Under the pieces are notes generated by a model. The model did not search any database, was not told where the DNA came from, and worked only from the letters and a program-made list of their open reading frames with translations. Of a DNA stretch of 64,000 nt, positions 54,993 through 63,938 are shown one piece after another. Numbering within the stretch: position 1 is the first letter of the stretch; every line of letters begins with the position of its first letter. The position numbers were made by a program, and so were the translations under genes. Origin of the DNA: Saccharospirillaceae bacterium (lineage in GTDB: Bacteria; Pseudomonadota; Gammaproteobacteria; Pseudomonadales; Oceanobacteraceae); the NCBI GenBank assembly GCA_021208685.1, contig JAJOJJ010000002.1:1-64000 (forward strand), given 5' to 3'.

Positions 54993-55856
54993 GTGTCAGA
55001 AGGTAACTCATTAATTAATCTTGGTGATCTCTCGAAACCAGCTACTGTACTTATAGAAAAAGTATCTAATGCTGTTGGCGTCCTGTATGAACCAAGGAGA
55101 ATAAAGAAAAAAGCTGAAGCAGAGGTTGAAGCTGAGAAAATAAAGGCGTTGGCGTCAATTGAGCTTAGTGAAATACAGCAAAGAGCAATTGACCGACTTG
55201 TTCAACAGGAAGGTCGGAAGCAGGAGAACATTGAGTCTATTACCGCACAGGCGGCAGCTTCACTAGATGAAACGGCAGATGTCCAGAATTTAGAAGAAGA
55301 CTGGGTAGCGCATTTCTTTAAAAATTGTGAAACCGTTTCAGATGCTGAGATGCAATCTTTATGGTCAAGGCTTCTATCTGGTGAAGCTACGCGCCCGGGG
55401 ACATTCTCAAAAAGAACTGTGGACTTTGTTGCTTCAATGGACAAAAAAGATGCTGAGATCTTCACAAAATTTTGTCAGTTTTCTTGGTTTCTAGGCGATA
55501 TAATGCCAATTATCATGGAGCCAGAAGATGAAATTTATAAAAGTGAGGGCATAAATTTCAGCGTACTAAAGCACTTGGATGCCATAGGCTTAATATCCTT
55601 TGAGTCAACATCGGGATATCGTCGTATGGGCTTTGGAAAGCTGGCTAAAATTTATTACTTTGGGCGCCCGACGATAATCGAGTTTCCCAAAGACAAGGAT
55701 AATGAGCTAAATATTGGCAAAGTGTTGCTAACTCGCGCAGGTCAAGAGTTGGCTCCAATTTGTGGGGCGAAAATGAATCAGAACTTCTATGAGTATGTTA
55801 TTGAAAAGTGGTTCAAATCGGGTCTTATCGTTCAAAGCCCACTACTTAACAAATAG
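54993..55856 (+). CDS. Cassette-borne DUF2806-like protein
   Basis: This is a 287-residue protein that resembles the DUF2806 family. A short N-terminal amphipathic stretch (LIEKVSNAVGVLYEPRRIKK) precedes a long charged coiled coil (residues 36-90, KAEAEVEAEKIKALA). A domain with EEDWVAHFFKNCETVSDAEMQSLWSRLLSGE and PGTFSKRTVDFV follows (102-150), then a helix/strand C-terminal region. The function of the family is unknown; it occurs in accessory regions. The GTG start follows aaaggag. The stop lies inside attC 2. Confidence 0.78.
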   Translation: MSEGNSLINLGDLSKPATVLIEKVSNAVGVLYEPRRIKKKAEAEVEAEKIKALASIELSEIQQRAIDRLVQQEGRKQENIESITAQAAASLDETADVQNLEEDWVAHFFKNCETVSDAEMQSLWSRLLSGEATRPGTFSKRTVDFVASMDKKDAEIFTKFCQFSWFLGDIMPIIMEPEDEIYKSEGINFSVLKHLDAIGLISFESTSGYRRMGFGKLAKIYYFGRPTIIEFPKDKDNELNIGKVLLTRAGQELAPICGAKMNQNFYEYVIEKWFKSGLIVQSPLLNK

Positions 55857-55897
55857 CTGCAAGCGACGCATAAATGCGCTTGAGCTAAGCGTTACCC
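55844..55897 (+). mobile_element. Integron attC recombination site 2
   Basis: This 54-bp site has R'' acttaac (55844-55850). L'' tagctgcaagcg (55854-55865) pairs with L' cgcttgagcta (55877-55887) except for the unpaired G55859, and a short cgcat/atgcg stem-loop lies between. R' is gttaccc (55891-55897). Only GTT matches the consensus, which fits the last site of an array, where the remaining bases belong to the flank. Confidence 0.88.
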
Positions 55898-55903
55898 AAA
55901 ACC

Positions 55904-55935
55904 AAAAAGCCTGCCGGTCTCCCGGCAGGCTTTTT
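55904..55935. terminator. Bidirectional terminator between the cassettes and the fad cluster
   Basis: aaaaagcctgccgg and ccggcaggcttttt with a 4-base loop. It ends the fad-type transcript on the minus strand and any cassette read-through. Confidence 0.92.
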
Positions 55936-55960
55936 GTTTTCACGCTTCCTTCAAACCACC

Positions 55961-58117
55961 TCAAGCGTAGAAGGATTTTCCTTCAGCCGCCATTTCCCGC
56001 AGCATTCCCGGAATTTTGTAGCGGTCGCCCACGTTGGTGGCCAGCTGGTCGGCATTGGCGATAAAGGTATCGATGCCTTCTATGGTTTCTACAAAGGAGA
56101 TGACGCCGCCAGTCTGTGGCGCAAAGCCCCAGCCGAAAATGGAGCCGATATCGACTTCATGGGCGCGGGTAATTACGCCTTCGGCCACACAGTGCAGGGT
56201 TTCTACCGCTTGTGCGTACAGCAGACGTTGTTTTACGGTTTCCACCGATGGCTGTTCTGCCGCCTGCGGGAAGCGTTCGGCCAGTCCGCTCCACAGGGAT
56301 TTTTGGCCCTGCCCATTAGAAGAATCAGTATCGGCAGGGTAATCGTAGAAACCGACACCGGCTTTTTTACCAATGCGCTTGGCTTCGTGCACCATGTACT
56401 GCACCACTTCGTCAGCCGGGTGCGATACATAGGCGTCGCCCAGGTCTTTCTGGGTCTGGCGGCCAATGCGGTCCATCAGTTCCAGCGTCACTTCGTCGCT
56501 CAGCGCCAGCGGGCCAACCGGCATACCGGCCAGTTTGCCTACGTTTTCGATCAGCGCCGGTGATACACCTTCTTTCAGCAGTGCCATACCTTCGAGCACG
56601 TAGGTTTTAAATACACGCGAGGTGTAGAAGCCACGGCTGTCGTTAACGGTAATCGGGGTTTTCTTCAGTTGCTGCACATAATCCAGCGCCCAGGCCAGGG
56701 TATGCTGCGAGGTTTTTTCGCCCATAATAATTTCCACCAGCGGCATTTTGTCGACCGGTGAGAAAAAGTGCAGACCAATAAACTGCTCAGGGCGTTTACT
56801 GGCTTCGGCCAGGCCGGTAATCGGCAGGGTCGAGGTGTTGGAAGCAAAAATAGCATCATCACCCAGCACGGCTTCGGCTTTGGCAGTAACGTCGGCTTTA
56901 ATCGCGCGATCTTCGAATACCGCTTCGATCACCAGATCACAACCTTTAAGGTCGTTATAATCCGTGGTGGCGAGAATGCGTGCTAGTGTGGCATCGGCTT
57001 TTTCCTGTGCCATTTTGCCGCGTGATACGCGTTTTTTCAGCAGGCCTTCAGAATAGCTTTTGCCTTTATCGGCGGATTCCTGCGCGGTATCCAGCAGCAC
57101 CACGTCCATACCGCTCATGGCGGATGAATAGGCAATACCGGCACCCATCATACCGGCACCTAAAATACCGATTTTTTTAAACTGCTTTTTCTCCACTCCT
57201 TTGGGGCGGTTTTTCAGCTTGTTGGCATCCTGCAGCGCGACAAAGAAGGTGCGGATCATGGCTTTTGCCTGATCAGACAGCAGCAGCTCGGTGAAGTAAC
57301 GCGCTTCAACATCCAGTGCCTGATCAATCGGCAGCTGACAGCCTTCAAACAAGGTCTGCAGAATCCGCTGTGGTGCGAGGTAATTACCCATGGTTTTCTT
57401 GCGCAGCATGGCTTCTGCGCCCATAAATACCTGCGCGACTTTGGCTGACTGTACTTCGCCGCCCGGTAATTTAAATTTCTTCTCATCCCACGGCTGTACG
57501 CAGGCTTTCGGATTATCCAGCAGCCATTGTTTGGCGGCGGCAATCAGTTCTTCTGCGGCAACGACTTCGTTAATCAGACCGGCGGCTTTGGCTTCTTTGG
57601 CTTTCGCCTGAGTCGCCTGCAGTAACCATGGCATCGCGGCCTGAATACCCAGCATACGCGCCAGACGCTGAGTACCACCACCACCCGGCAGCAGACCCAG
57701 ATTGACTTCCGGAAAACCGAACACGGCTTTCGGATTATCGGCGGCAATACGGTGATGACAGGCCAGCGCGATTTCCATACCGCCACCCAGTGCGGTGCCG
57801 TTTAATGCAGCAACAATCGGCTTACCGCCCTGCTCCATACGGCGCATAATCTGATGCAGGCTGCGCACAAAACCGATAATGGTTTCGGCATTTTGTGGCA
57901 TGGTCTGAATTTCTTTTAAATTCGCGCCGACCACAAAATCGGATTTACCTGAAGTTAATACAATGCCTTTTACCGCATCGTTGGCCAGCAAGGCTTCAAG
58001 CGCTTCGTTCAGTGCAATTACTGCACTTTGTGCCAGTGAGTTTACCGGCCCGTTCTGATCGTCCCAGGTTAAAACCGCAATACCCTGAGCGTCGATTTCA
58101 TGCGTAAATGTAGTCAT
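55961..58117 (-). CDS. Multifunctional enoyl-CoA hydratase/3-hydroxyacyl-CoA dehydrogenase (FadJ-like)
   Basis: This is a 718-residue fusion that carries out the second and third steps of beta-oxidation. The enoyl-CoA hydratase/isomerase domain (1-190) has oxyanion motif ALNGTALGGGMEIALACHHR and the acidic EVNLGLLPGGGGTQRL block. The NAD-binding dehydrogenase domain begins with IGILGAGMMGAGIAYSSAMSG (near 310) and HFFSPVDKMPLVEII, followed by two C-terminal dehydrogenase halves. It is closer to FadJ-type (anaerobic/alternative) enzymes than FadB. An aaagga site precedes ATG. The thiolase gene upstream on the same strand completes the cycle. Confidence 0.92.
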   Translation of the reverse strand: MTTFTHEIDAQGIAVLTWDDQNGPVNSLAQSAVIALNEALEALLANDAVKGIVLTSGKSDFVVGANLKEIQTMPQNAETIIGFVRSLHQIMRRMEQGGKPIVAALNGTALGGGMEIALACHHRIAADNPKAVFGFPEVNLGLLPGGGGTQRLARMLGIQAAMPWLLQATQAKAKEAKAAGLINEVVAAEELIAAAKQWLLDNPKACVQPWDEKKFKLPGGEVQSAKVAQVFMGAEAMLRKKTMGNYLAPQRILQTLFEGCQLPIDQALDVEARYFTELLLSDQAKAMIRTFFVALQDANKLKNRPKGVEKKQFKKIGILGAGMMGAGIAYSSAMSGMDVVLLDTAQESADKGKSYSEGLLKKRVSRGKMAQEKADATLARILATTDYNDLKGCDLVIEAVFEDRAIKADVTAKAEAVLGDDAIFASNTSTLPITGLAEASKRPEQFIGLHFFSPVDKMPLVEIIMGEKTSQHTLAWALDYVQQLKKTPITVNDSRGFYTSRVFKTYVLEGMALLKEGVSPALIENVGKLAGMPVGPLALSDEVTLELMDRIGRQTQKDLGDAYVSHPADEVVQYMVHEAKRIGKKAGVGFYDYPADTDSSNGQGQKSLWSGLAERFPQAAEQPSVETVKQRLLYAQAVETLHCVAEGVITRAHEVDIGSIFGWGFAPQTGGVISFVETIEGIDTFIANADQLATNVGDRYKIPGMLREMAAEGKSFYA

Positions 58118-58193
58118 AACATATCCTTTAATCTGTCAAAGCCTGCGCTGCTGAAAACCGCTAAAAGCGTTACCGAGGCAGCCTATGCAAGGC

Positions 58194-58254
58194 AAAACGT
58201 GTTTGAGGAAGCGGAGTTTACTGACGGCTAAATGAGCATTCCGAAACACGTTTT
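58194..58254. repeat. Inverted repeat in the fadJ-thiolase spacer
   Basis: The arms aaaacgtgttt (58194-58204) and aaacacgtttt (58244-58254) are exact reverse complements 39 bases apart. A gcaacgcagg motif follows near 58268, also present in the MITE and before the cassettes. It looks like a copy of an interspersed repeat family. Confidence 0.65.
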
Positions 58255-58283
58255 AACGCCGCAGATGCAACGCAGGTAGCTTT

Positions 58284-59489
58284 TTAAACCCGTTCGATGA
58301 TGGTGGCTGTCCCCATTCCACCGCCCACGCACAGGTTGATCAATGCGGTGTTCAGGTCGCGACGCTCCAGTTCATCCAGCACCGTGCCAAGAATCATGGC
58401 TCCGGTTGCCCCCAGCGGATGGCCCATGGCAATGGCACCGCCGTTGACGTTGATTTTGCTGTGGTCAATATTCATCTCTTTCATAAACAGCAGAACCACG
58501 GAGGCAAAGGCTTCGTTCAGTTCCCACAGGTCAATATCGCTGGCCTGCATCATGCCGTTTTTCAGCGCTTTACGCGCAGACGGCGCCGGGCCGGTAAGCA
58601 TGATGGTTGGTTCGGAACCAATGGACGCGGCCGAGCGGATTCGTGCACGGGGTTTTAATCCCAGCGCCTGACCCATTTCTGTGGTGCCGATTAATACCGC
58701 TGAGGCACCGTCCACAATACCGGAGGAGTTACCGGCGTGGTGCACGTGGTTAATACGCTCAACCTGCGGATACACCTGCTGGGCAATGGCGTTAAAACCC
58801 AGACCGCCGTGCATTTCGAACGATGGCTTCAGACCCGCCAGCGATTCAACGGTCGCTTCCGGGCGCATATGTTCGTCGCGGTCGAGCAGGGTTAAACCGA
58901 GCTGATCTTTCACCGGAATAATGGAATGTTTAAAGTAGCCATTATCCCAGGCGTGTTTGGCGCGGCGCTGGGATTCCACCGCGTAGGCGTCCACATCGGC
59001 ACGGGTAAAACCATTCAGGGTGGCAATTAAATCGGCGGAAATACCCTGAGGTACGAACGACAATTTATTGGTGACGGCAGGGTCGGTGTAATAAGCGCCA
59101 CCACCGGCCCCCATCGGAATACGCGACATGCATTCCACACCACCGCCGATGGTCATCTGCGCTTCACCGGCTTTGACTTTGGCGGCAGCCATATTCACCG
59201 CTTCGAGGCCTGAAGCACAGAAACGGCTGACCACCGTACCGGCACAGGTTTGTGCATAGTCGGCCATTAATACTGCGGTGCGGGCGATATCGGCCCCCTG
59301 CTCCATGACCGGTTCCACACAACCCAGCACCACGTCGTCGATCTGCGAGGTATCCAGATCATGGCGTTCCTGCAGGCCACGTAATAAACCGGACATTAAA
59401 TGCACCGGAGTTACCGTGTGCAGGCTGCCCTCTGTTTTGCCGCGACCACGCGGCGTGCGTACCGCGTCGAAAATATATGCATCAGTCAT
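58284..59489 (-). CDS. Acetyl-CoA C-acyltransferase (thiolase)
   Basis: This is a 401-residue thiolase that cleaves 3-ketoacyl-CoA. The nucleophile is Cys91 in [26 protein letters not shown] (catalytic His) and CVGGGMG with the second Cys are near the C-terminus. ATG at 59489 has aagga upstream; an in-frame ATG at 59534 would add 15 residues lacking homology. It stands 166 bases upstream of the FadJ-like gene, and the acyl-CoA dehydrogenase lies 80 bases further upstream, all on the same strand. Confidence 0.93.
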   Translation of the reverse strand: MTDAYIFDAVRTPRGRGKTEGSLHTVTPVHLMSGLLRGLQERHDLDTSQIDDVVLGCVEPVMEQGADIARTAVLMADYAQTCAGTVVSRFCASGLEAVNMAAAKVKAGEAQMTIGGGVECMSRIPMGAGGGAYYTDPAVTNKLSFVPQGISADLIATLNGFTRADVDAYAVESQRRAKHAWDNGYFKHSIIPVKDQLGLTLLDRDEHMRPEATVESLAGLKPSFEMHGGLGFNAIAQQVYPQVERINHVHHAGNSSGIVDGASAVLIGTTEMGQALGLKPRARIRSAASIGSEPTIMLTGPAPSARKALKNGMMQASDIDLWELNEAFASVVLLFMKEMNIDHSKINVNGGAIAMGHPLGATGAMILGTVLDELERRDLNTALINLCVGGGMGTATIIERV

Positions 59490-59569
59490 TTTAAATTCCT
59501 TAATTTCTACGCCGGGGACCGGCCTGCGTGACATTACTCTGCAGCAGGCGAGCCCTTACGTTTTTATAG

Positions 59570-60706
59570 TCAGATGGTACGCGAAATAATTTCTTTCATA
59601 ATTTCCGACGTACCGGCGTAAATACGCTGTACACGCGAGTCGGCATACGCGCGGGCAACCGGGTATTCCCACATGTAGCCGTAACCGCCGTGCAGCTGCA
59701 CGCATTCGTCGATGATGCGGCACTGTGCTTCGGTGGCCCAGAGTTTGACCGAGGCCGCGGCGTCGATGCTCAGTTTGCCTTCGCAATGCAGTTCCAGACA
59801 GCGGTCAACGTAGCACTGGGTTACTTCCAGTTCGGTGCGGATTTCGGCCAGTTTAAAGCGGGTATTCTGGAACGAAGCCACCGGCTTACCGAAGGCTTTG
59901 CGCTCTTTCACGTAGGTAACAGTAGCGTCGTAGCAGGCACGTGCTGCCGCAGCACCAATAATGGCCACGCTCAGACGTTCCTGAGCCAGTTCCTGCATCA
60001 GATAAATAAATCCGGCGTTACGCTGGCCGAGCAGGTTTTCTTTCGGAATGCGTACGTTGTCGAAAAACAGCTCAGAGGTATCCTGCGCTTTCATACCGAC
60101 TTTTTTCAGGTTCTGACCACGGCTGAAACCGGCACGGTCGGCTTCGACCAGAAACAGGCTCACGCCTTTGGCACCGGCGGTGGTATCGGTTTTGGCGACC
60201 ACAATATAAAGGTCGGCCATCTGGCCGTTGGTGATAAAGGTTTTGGAACCATTAATGACATAATGGTCGCCGTCTTCGGTGGCGGTGGTACGCACACCGG
60301 CCAGGTCGGAACCGGTGCCCGGCTCGGTCATGGCGATGGCGGTAATGACTTCACCGGTACACATTTTCGGCAGCCATTTCTGCTTTTGCTCTTCCGTGCC
60401 GTAATGCAGGATATACGGGGCAACAATATCGGAGTGCAGCGAGAAACCCGGGCCTGAAGCAAACACATAGCCCTGCTCTTCAATGGCGATGGCCGAGTAA
60501 CGGAAATCCACACCGGCACCGCCGTATTCTTCCGGAATATGGGTGCACAAAATGCCGGCTTCACCGGCTTTCAGCCAGGCTTCACGGGAAATATGCCCCT
60601 GTGCTTCCCACTCTTCCCAGTGTGGCTGAATTTCGCGCTGCATAAATTTGCGCACGCTGTCGCGGAACATGTTGTGCTCTTCGGTAAATACACTGCGTGG
60701 GATCAT
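59570..60706 (-). CDS. Acyl-CoA dehydrogenase
   Basis: This is a 378-residue FAD enzyme catalysing the first step of beta-oxidation. Characteristic segments are AIAMTEPGTGSDLAGVRTTA (FAD and substrate loop), YVINGSKTFITNG, and the C-terminal QLHGGYGYMWEYPVARAYADSRVQRIYAGTSEIMKEII containing the catalytic region of short/medium-chain members. It overlaps the CoA-transferase gene by 4 bases (ATGA), so the two are translationally coupled. Chain-length preference cannot be read from sequence. Confidence 0.93.
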   Translation of the reverse strand: MIPRSVFTEEHNMFRDSVRKFMQREIQPHWEEWEAQGHISREAWLKAGEAGILCTHIPEEYGGAGVDFRYSAIAIEEQGYVFASGPGFSLHSDIVAPYILHYGTEEQKQKWLPKMCTGEVITAIAMTEPGTGSDLAGVRTTATEDGDHYVINGSKTFITNGQMADLYIVVAKTDTTAGAKGVSLFLVEADRAGFSRGQNLKKVGMKAQDTSELFFDNVRIPKENLLGQRNAGFIYLMQELAQERLSVAIIGAAAARACYDATVTYVKERKAFGKPVASFQNTRFKLAEIRTELEVTQCYVDRCLELHCEGKLSIDAAASVKLWATEAQCRIIDECVQLHGGYGYMWEYPVARAYADSRVQRIYAGTSEIMKEIISRTI

Positions 60707-61983
60707 ACCGTGGTCTCCTTGGTGCTGGGTGTCGATGAATTTTTATGACGGTTATCGGTGGATGTGGCCATTTCATGTCCGGCCTGACGGATCACTCCGC
60801 GGCTCAGCAGTTGCTGAATATCGGCCTCGGCCAATGCCAGTTCCTGCAGAACGCTGAGTGTGTGTTCGCCCTGCTCCGGGCCGGGTTGATCGGTGATGTG
60901 TTTTTGTTCGCCAAACTGAATGGCCGGGGCCGGGCAACGGATTTTCTGCCCCTGGGCGGTGGTTAATACCTGCACCATTTCCCGCGCCAGTAATTGCGGA
61001 TGTTCGAACGCCTGCTGCGGGCTTAAAATCGGCGTGACGCAGCAATCGGTATCGGCAAAGACTTCGCGCCAGTGGCTTTGTGGCTGAGAGGCAAAAACCT
61101 CTGCCACTTCAGTGCGCAACTGCTCGGCTTTGGCGCCCATATCCCAGTAACGGTTTTGCCATTGCGGATGACCCAGAACGTCACAGACCTGATTCCAGAA
61201 TTTCTGCTCCAGCGAGCCCACCGCCATATACAGATCGTCGGCGGTTTTATAAATGCCATAACAGGGGCGCGCACCGGTCAGCATGTCTTGCCCGCGTGGC
61301 AGTGATTTGCCCATTACATTCATGGTCGCCAGCGGAATCACATTGTGCGCGAAGGTGCAGTCGGTCATGGAGATATCGAGATAACATCCTTCACCGGCAC
61401 CGCCATGTAATTGCGAATTAAGACGGCCAACCACGCCGCCTAAAATAGCCATGGCGGCGCTGAGTGAGCCACCGGCCAGATCGGCAATCTGGAAATTACT
61501 TAAGGTCGGCGCGCCACCGGCTTCACCGATCTGATCGAGCACACCGGCGGTGGCGCAGTAATTCATATCGTGACCGGCTTTTTCGGCCCAGGGGCCGGTC
61601 TGGCCAAAACCGGAAATGGAACACACCACCAAGCGCGGGTTGACCGCTTTCAGTTGTTCGTAGCCCAGACCGAGTTTTTGCATCACGCCGGGGCGGAAAC
61701 TTTCCAGCAGAATGTCGGCCCTGACCACCAGCTTCATCAGCAACTCATGGCCTTCGGCTGTGGTGAGATCAAGACTGATGGATTCTTTGCCACGGTTAAG
61801 AATATGAAACGCCGGGCTGACAAAGCCTTTTGGCATGCCCAGTGAGCGGGTGTAGTCGCCGGCGCCGGTGTCTTCCACTTTGATAACGCGCGCGCCCATA
61901 TCGTGCAGGTGCATCGAGCACATGGGCCCTGGCAATAAACGCGACAGATCCAGCACCAGCATGCCGGACAGGGGTAGAGTCAT
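60703..61983 (-). CDS. Family III CoA-transferase / alpha-methylacyl-CoA racemase (CaiB/BaiF)
   Basis: This is a 426-residue CaiB/BaiF enzyme. The N-terminus GMLVLDLSRLLPGPMCSMHLHDMGARVIKVE is the family start. AGHDMNYCATAGVL and NFQIADLAGGSLSAAM match the His and Asp of alpha-methylacyl-CoA racemase (AMACR/MCR), which epimerises 2-methyl-branched acyl-CoA so that it can enter beta-oxidation. Family III CoA transferase is the alternative. The C-terminal 60 residues are longer than in AMACR and polar. gaggg precedes the ATG. It begins the operon with the coupled acyl-CoA dehydrogenase. Confidence 0.85.
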   Translation of the reverse strand: MTLPLSGMLVLDLSRLLPGPMCSMHLHDMGARVIKVEDTGAGDYTRSLGMPKGFVSPAFHILNRGKESISLDLTTAEGHELLMKLVVRADILLESFRPGVMQKLGLGYEQLKAVNPRLVVCSISGFGQTGPWAEKAGHDMNYCATAGVLDQIGEAGGAPTLSNFQIADLAGGSLSAAMAILGGVVGRLNSQLHGGAGEGCYLDISMTDCTFAHNVIPLATMNVMGKSLPRGQDMLTGARPCYGIYKTADDLYMAVGSLEQKFWNQVCDVLGHPQWQNRYWDMGAKAEQLRTEVAEVFASQPQSHWREVFADTDCCVTPILSPQQAFEHPQLLAREMVQVLTTAQGQKIRCPAPAIQFGEQKHITDQPGPEQGEHTLSVLQELALAEADIQQLLSRGVIRQAGHEMATSTDNRHKNSSTPSTKETTV

Positions 61984-62229
61984 GTTGCGCCCTCATTATT
62001 GTTATATACAGGCTGCTTTGTCCGCGAGATGCGCGGAGATGAGCGTTATTAACCGCCTGCCATGGTGACTTTGCAAGGTATTCCGGCCGGGCCGGAAAGG
62101 GGCAAAAGCCGCTGAGTTACCTTAACGTAACTCAGACTACCGGGGGGACGCAGGAGGGGTCAATGTGCAAATCGCTCAAACGGATTGACAGATTTGCACT
62201 TATGGGAGGAAAAATCGTGACGAAAAAGA

Positions 62230-62676
62230 TCAGCCTGGCTGGTCGTCTGACACTGGCAGGCGCTGCAGAAACTGCTGATACGCCTCGTCCGGCGCAATAT
62301 CGAGCTGGCTGAGATCGGCACCGGCGGCCTGCTCGACCTTCTGCAGCTCGGCGATGGTGGCGTCCAGATCGCGGCGCTGGGCTTCCAGCTCCTGCAGCCG
62401 GGTACGGCACTGATGCATCAGGCCCAGCAGACGTTCCGGGTTGGAGCGGTCGGTGTCATACAGGTCAAGGTAGGATTTGGTGTCTTCCAGCGAGAAGCCC
62501 ACGCGCTTGGAGCGCAGTACAATCTTCAGCCGCGCGCGCTGGCGGTGATCGTAAATCATGGTGCGCCCGATGCGGCGCGAGGTAATCAGCCCTTTGCTCT
62601 CGTATAAGCGGATAGCACGGGGAGTAATGCCGAACTCAGCGGCCAGATCGGCAACGGTGTAGTAATTTTCGGTCAT
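62230..62676 (-). CDS. MerR-family regulator, LiuR-like
   Basis: This is a 148-residue regulator with an N-terminal MerR helix-turn-helix ([26 protein letters not shown], residues 5-30) and a dimerisation coiled coil (about 80-118). It has no Cys ligands typical of metal sensors. The sequence resembles the LiuR group, which controls branched-chain or fatty acid degradation genes. ATG at 62676 is preferred; a TTG at 62688 is in frame. It lies 246 bases upstream of the CoA-transferase operon on the same strand and is its probable regulator (inference). Confidence 0.83.
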   Translation of the reverse strand: MTENYYTVADLAAEFGITPRAIRLYESKGLITSRRIGRTMIYDHRQRARLKIVLRSKRVGFSLEDTKSYLDLYDTDRSNPERLLGLMHQCRTRLQELEAQRRDLDATIAELQKVEQAAGADLSQLDIAPDEAYQQFLQRLPVSDDQPG

Positions 62677-62946
62677 GCGCATCAGCAATCAGGGAAAACG
62701 CGCAGTCTACCACCACGAGGCCGGATTCCCAGCATCCCTCCCCTGATCGTGGCAGCCTCATGCCGCTTCATGCTATCGGCGTATAATCCACCACTTTATG
62801 CTGTTCCAGCGGGGCCAACAGGTCAATACGGGACAAAAACTGACTATAATCTGGCCGTCTGTTTACCTATGTCCCGGCTGTCGTTCTGGTTTTCAGCAAT
62901 GCCGCGGCGAACAAACAACCCCTTTTCAACATTTCAGGAGTTCTGT

Positions 62947-63705
62947 ATGGATCTGCAAAACAAAGTGATCGCCATTACCGGCGCGGGCCAGGGTCTGGGT
63001 CGTGCGATGGCGGTGTATCTGGCAGCAAAAGGGGCACGGATTGCCATTATCGACCTCGATCAGGGTCACATGGATGAAACCAAACGCCAGGTCGAAGCGG
63101 CGGGCAGCAACGGCAATACTTACCTGTGTAACGTTGCCAATGAAGAACAGGTAGAAACCACCTTTGCCGCCATTGCCGCGGATATGGGTGGTCTGCACGG
63201 TCTGGTGAATAACGCCGGTATTCTGCGCGACGGCCTGATGGTAAAAGTGAAAGACGGTGACGTCAGCAAGATGAGTCTGGCGCAGTGGCAGAGCGTGATC
63301 GACGTGAACCTGACCGGCGTGTTCCTGTGCGGACGCGAAGCGGCAGTACAGATGATTAACGGCGGCGAAGGCGGCTGCATCATCAACATTTCCAGCATTT
63401 CCCGCGCCGGTAACATGGGTCAGAGTAACTACTCTGCTGCCAAGGCCGGTGTTGCCAGTCTGGCCGTTGTCTGGGCGAAAGAACTGGCCCGTTACGGTAT
63501 CCGCGCCAACGCCATTGCACCGGGCTTTATCGCCACCGAAATGACCGCTGGCATGAAACCGGAAGCACTGGAAAAAATGACCGCCGGTATTCCGGCCAAA
63601 CGTATGGGCCAGCCGGAAGAAATTGCCTCGGCCGTCGCCTTCCTGCTGGAAAACGATTATATGTCGGGCCGCGTTGTTGAAGTGGACGGTGGTCTGCGTC
63701 TGTAA
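62947..63705 (+). CDS. Short-chain dehydrogenase/reductase (SDR)
   Basis: This is a 252-residue NAD(P)-dependent reductase of the FabG-like SDR group. TGAGQGLG (11-18) is the cofactor motif, NNAG (88-91) follows, and the catalytic residues are Ser149/Ser150, Tyr162 and Lys166 (YSAAK). PGFIATEM and the C-terminal [12 protein letters not shown] are standard. Asp36 after beta-2 favours NAD. ATG 62947 follows caggag; an upstream in-frame ATG (62749) is rejected. It diverges from the MerR gene. A 3-hydroxyacyl-CoA or acetoacetyl-CoA substrate is plausible but unproven. Confidence 0.9.
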   Translation: MDLQNKVIAITGAGQGLGRAMAVYLAAKGARIAIIDLDQGHMDETKRQVEAAGSNGNTYLCNVANEEQVETTFAAIAADMGGLHGLVNNAGILRDGLMVKVKDGDVSKMSLAQWQSVIDVNLTGVFLCGREAAVQMINGGEGGCIINISSISRAGNMGQSNYSAAKAGVASLAVVWAKELARYGIRANAIAPGFIATEMTAGMKPEALEKMTAGIPAKRMGQPEEIASAVAFLLENDYMSGRVVEVDGGLRL

Positions 63706-63745
63706 TCCGCCGACTTGGGATACTCCGGGGATATTTCCGGAAAAT

Positions 63746-63777
63746 AAAAAACGGCAGCGTTGGCTGCCGTTTTTTTT
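63746..63777 (+). terminator. Rho-independent terminator after the SDR gene
   Basis: aaaaaacggcagc and gctgccgtttttt with a 4-base loop, followed by a T tract. Confidence 0.9.
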
Positions 63778-63938
63778 GTTCATGATTTTCAGTCCGCAAC
63801 AGACTGGCCGTAGTCTGTACTGGCCAGCATCAATGAACGCCACCTGATACACTTCCATGCCGTTAATCGATGCATCATTCCACCGGCCCGACGGCGCTCC
63901 GGCCTTTGGATGAGTGAATTCATTCTGCAGATAAGCCG

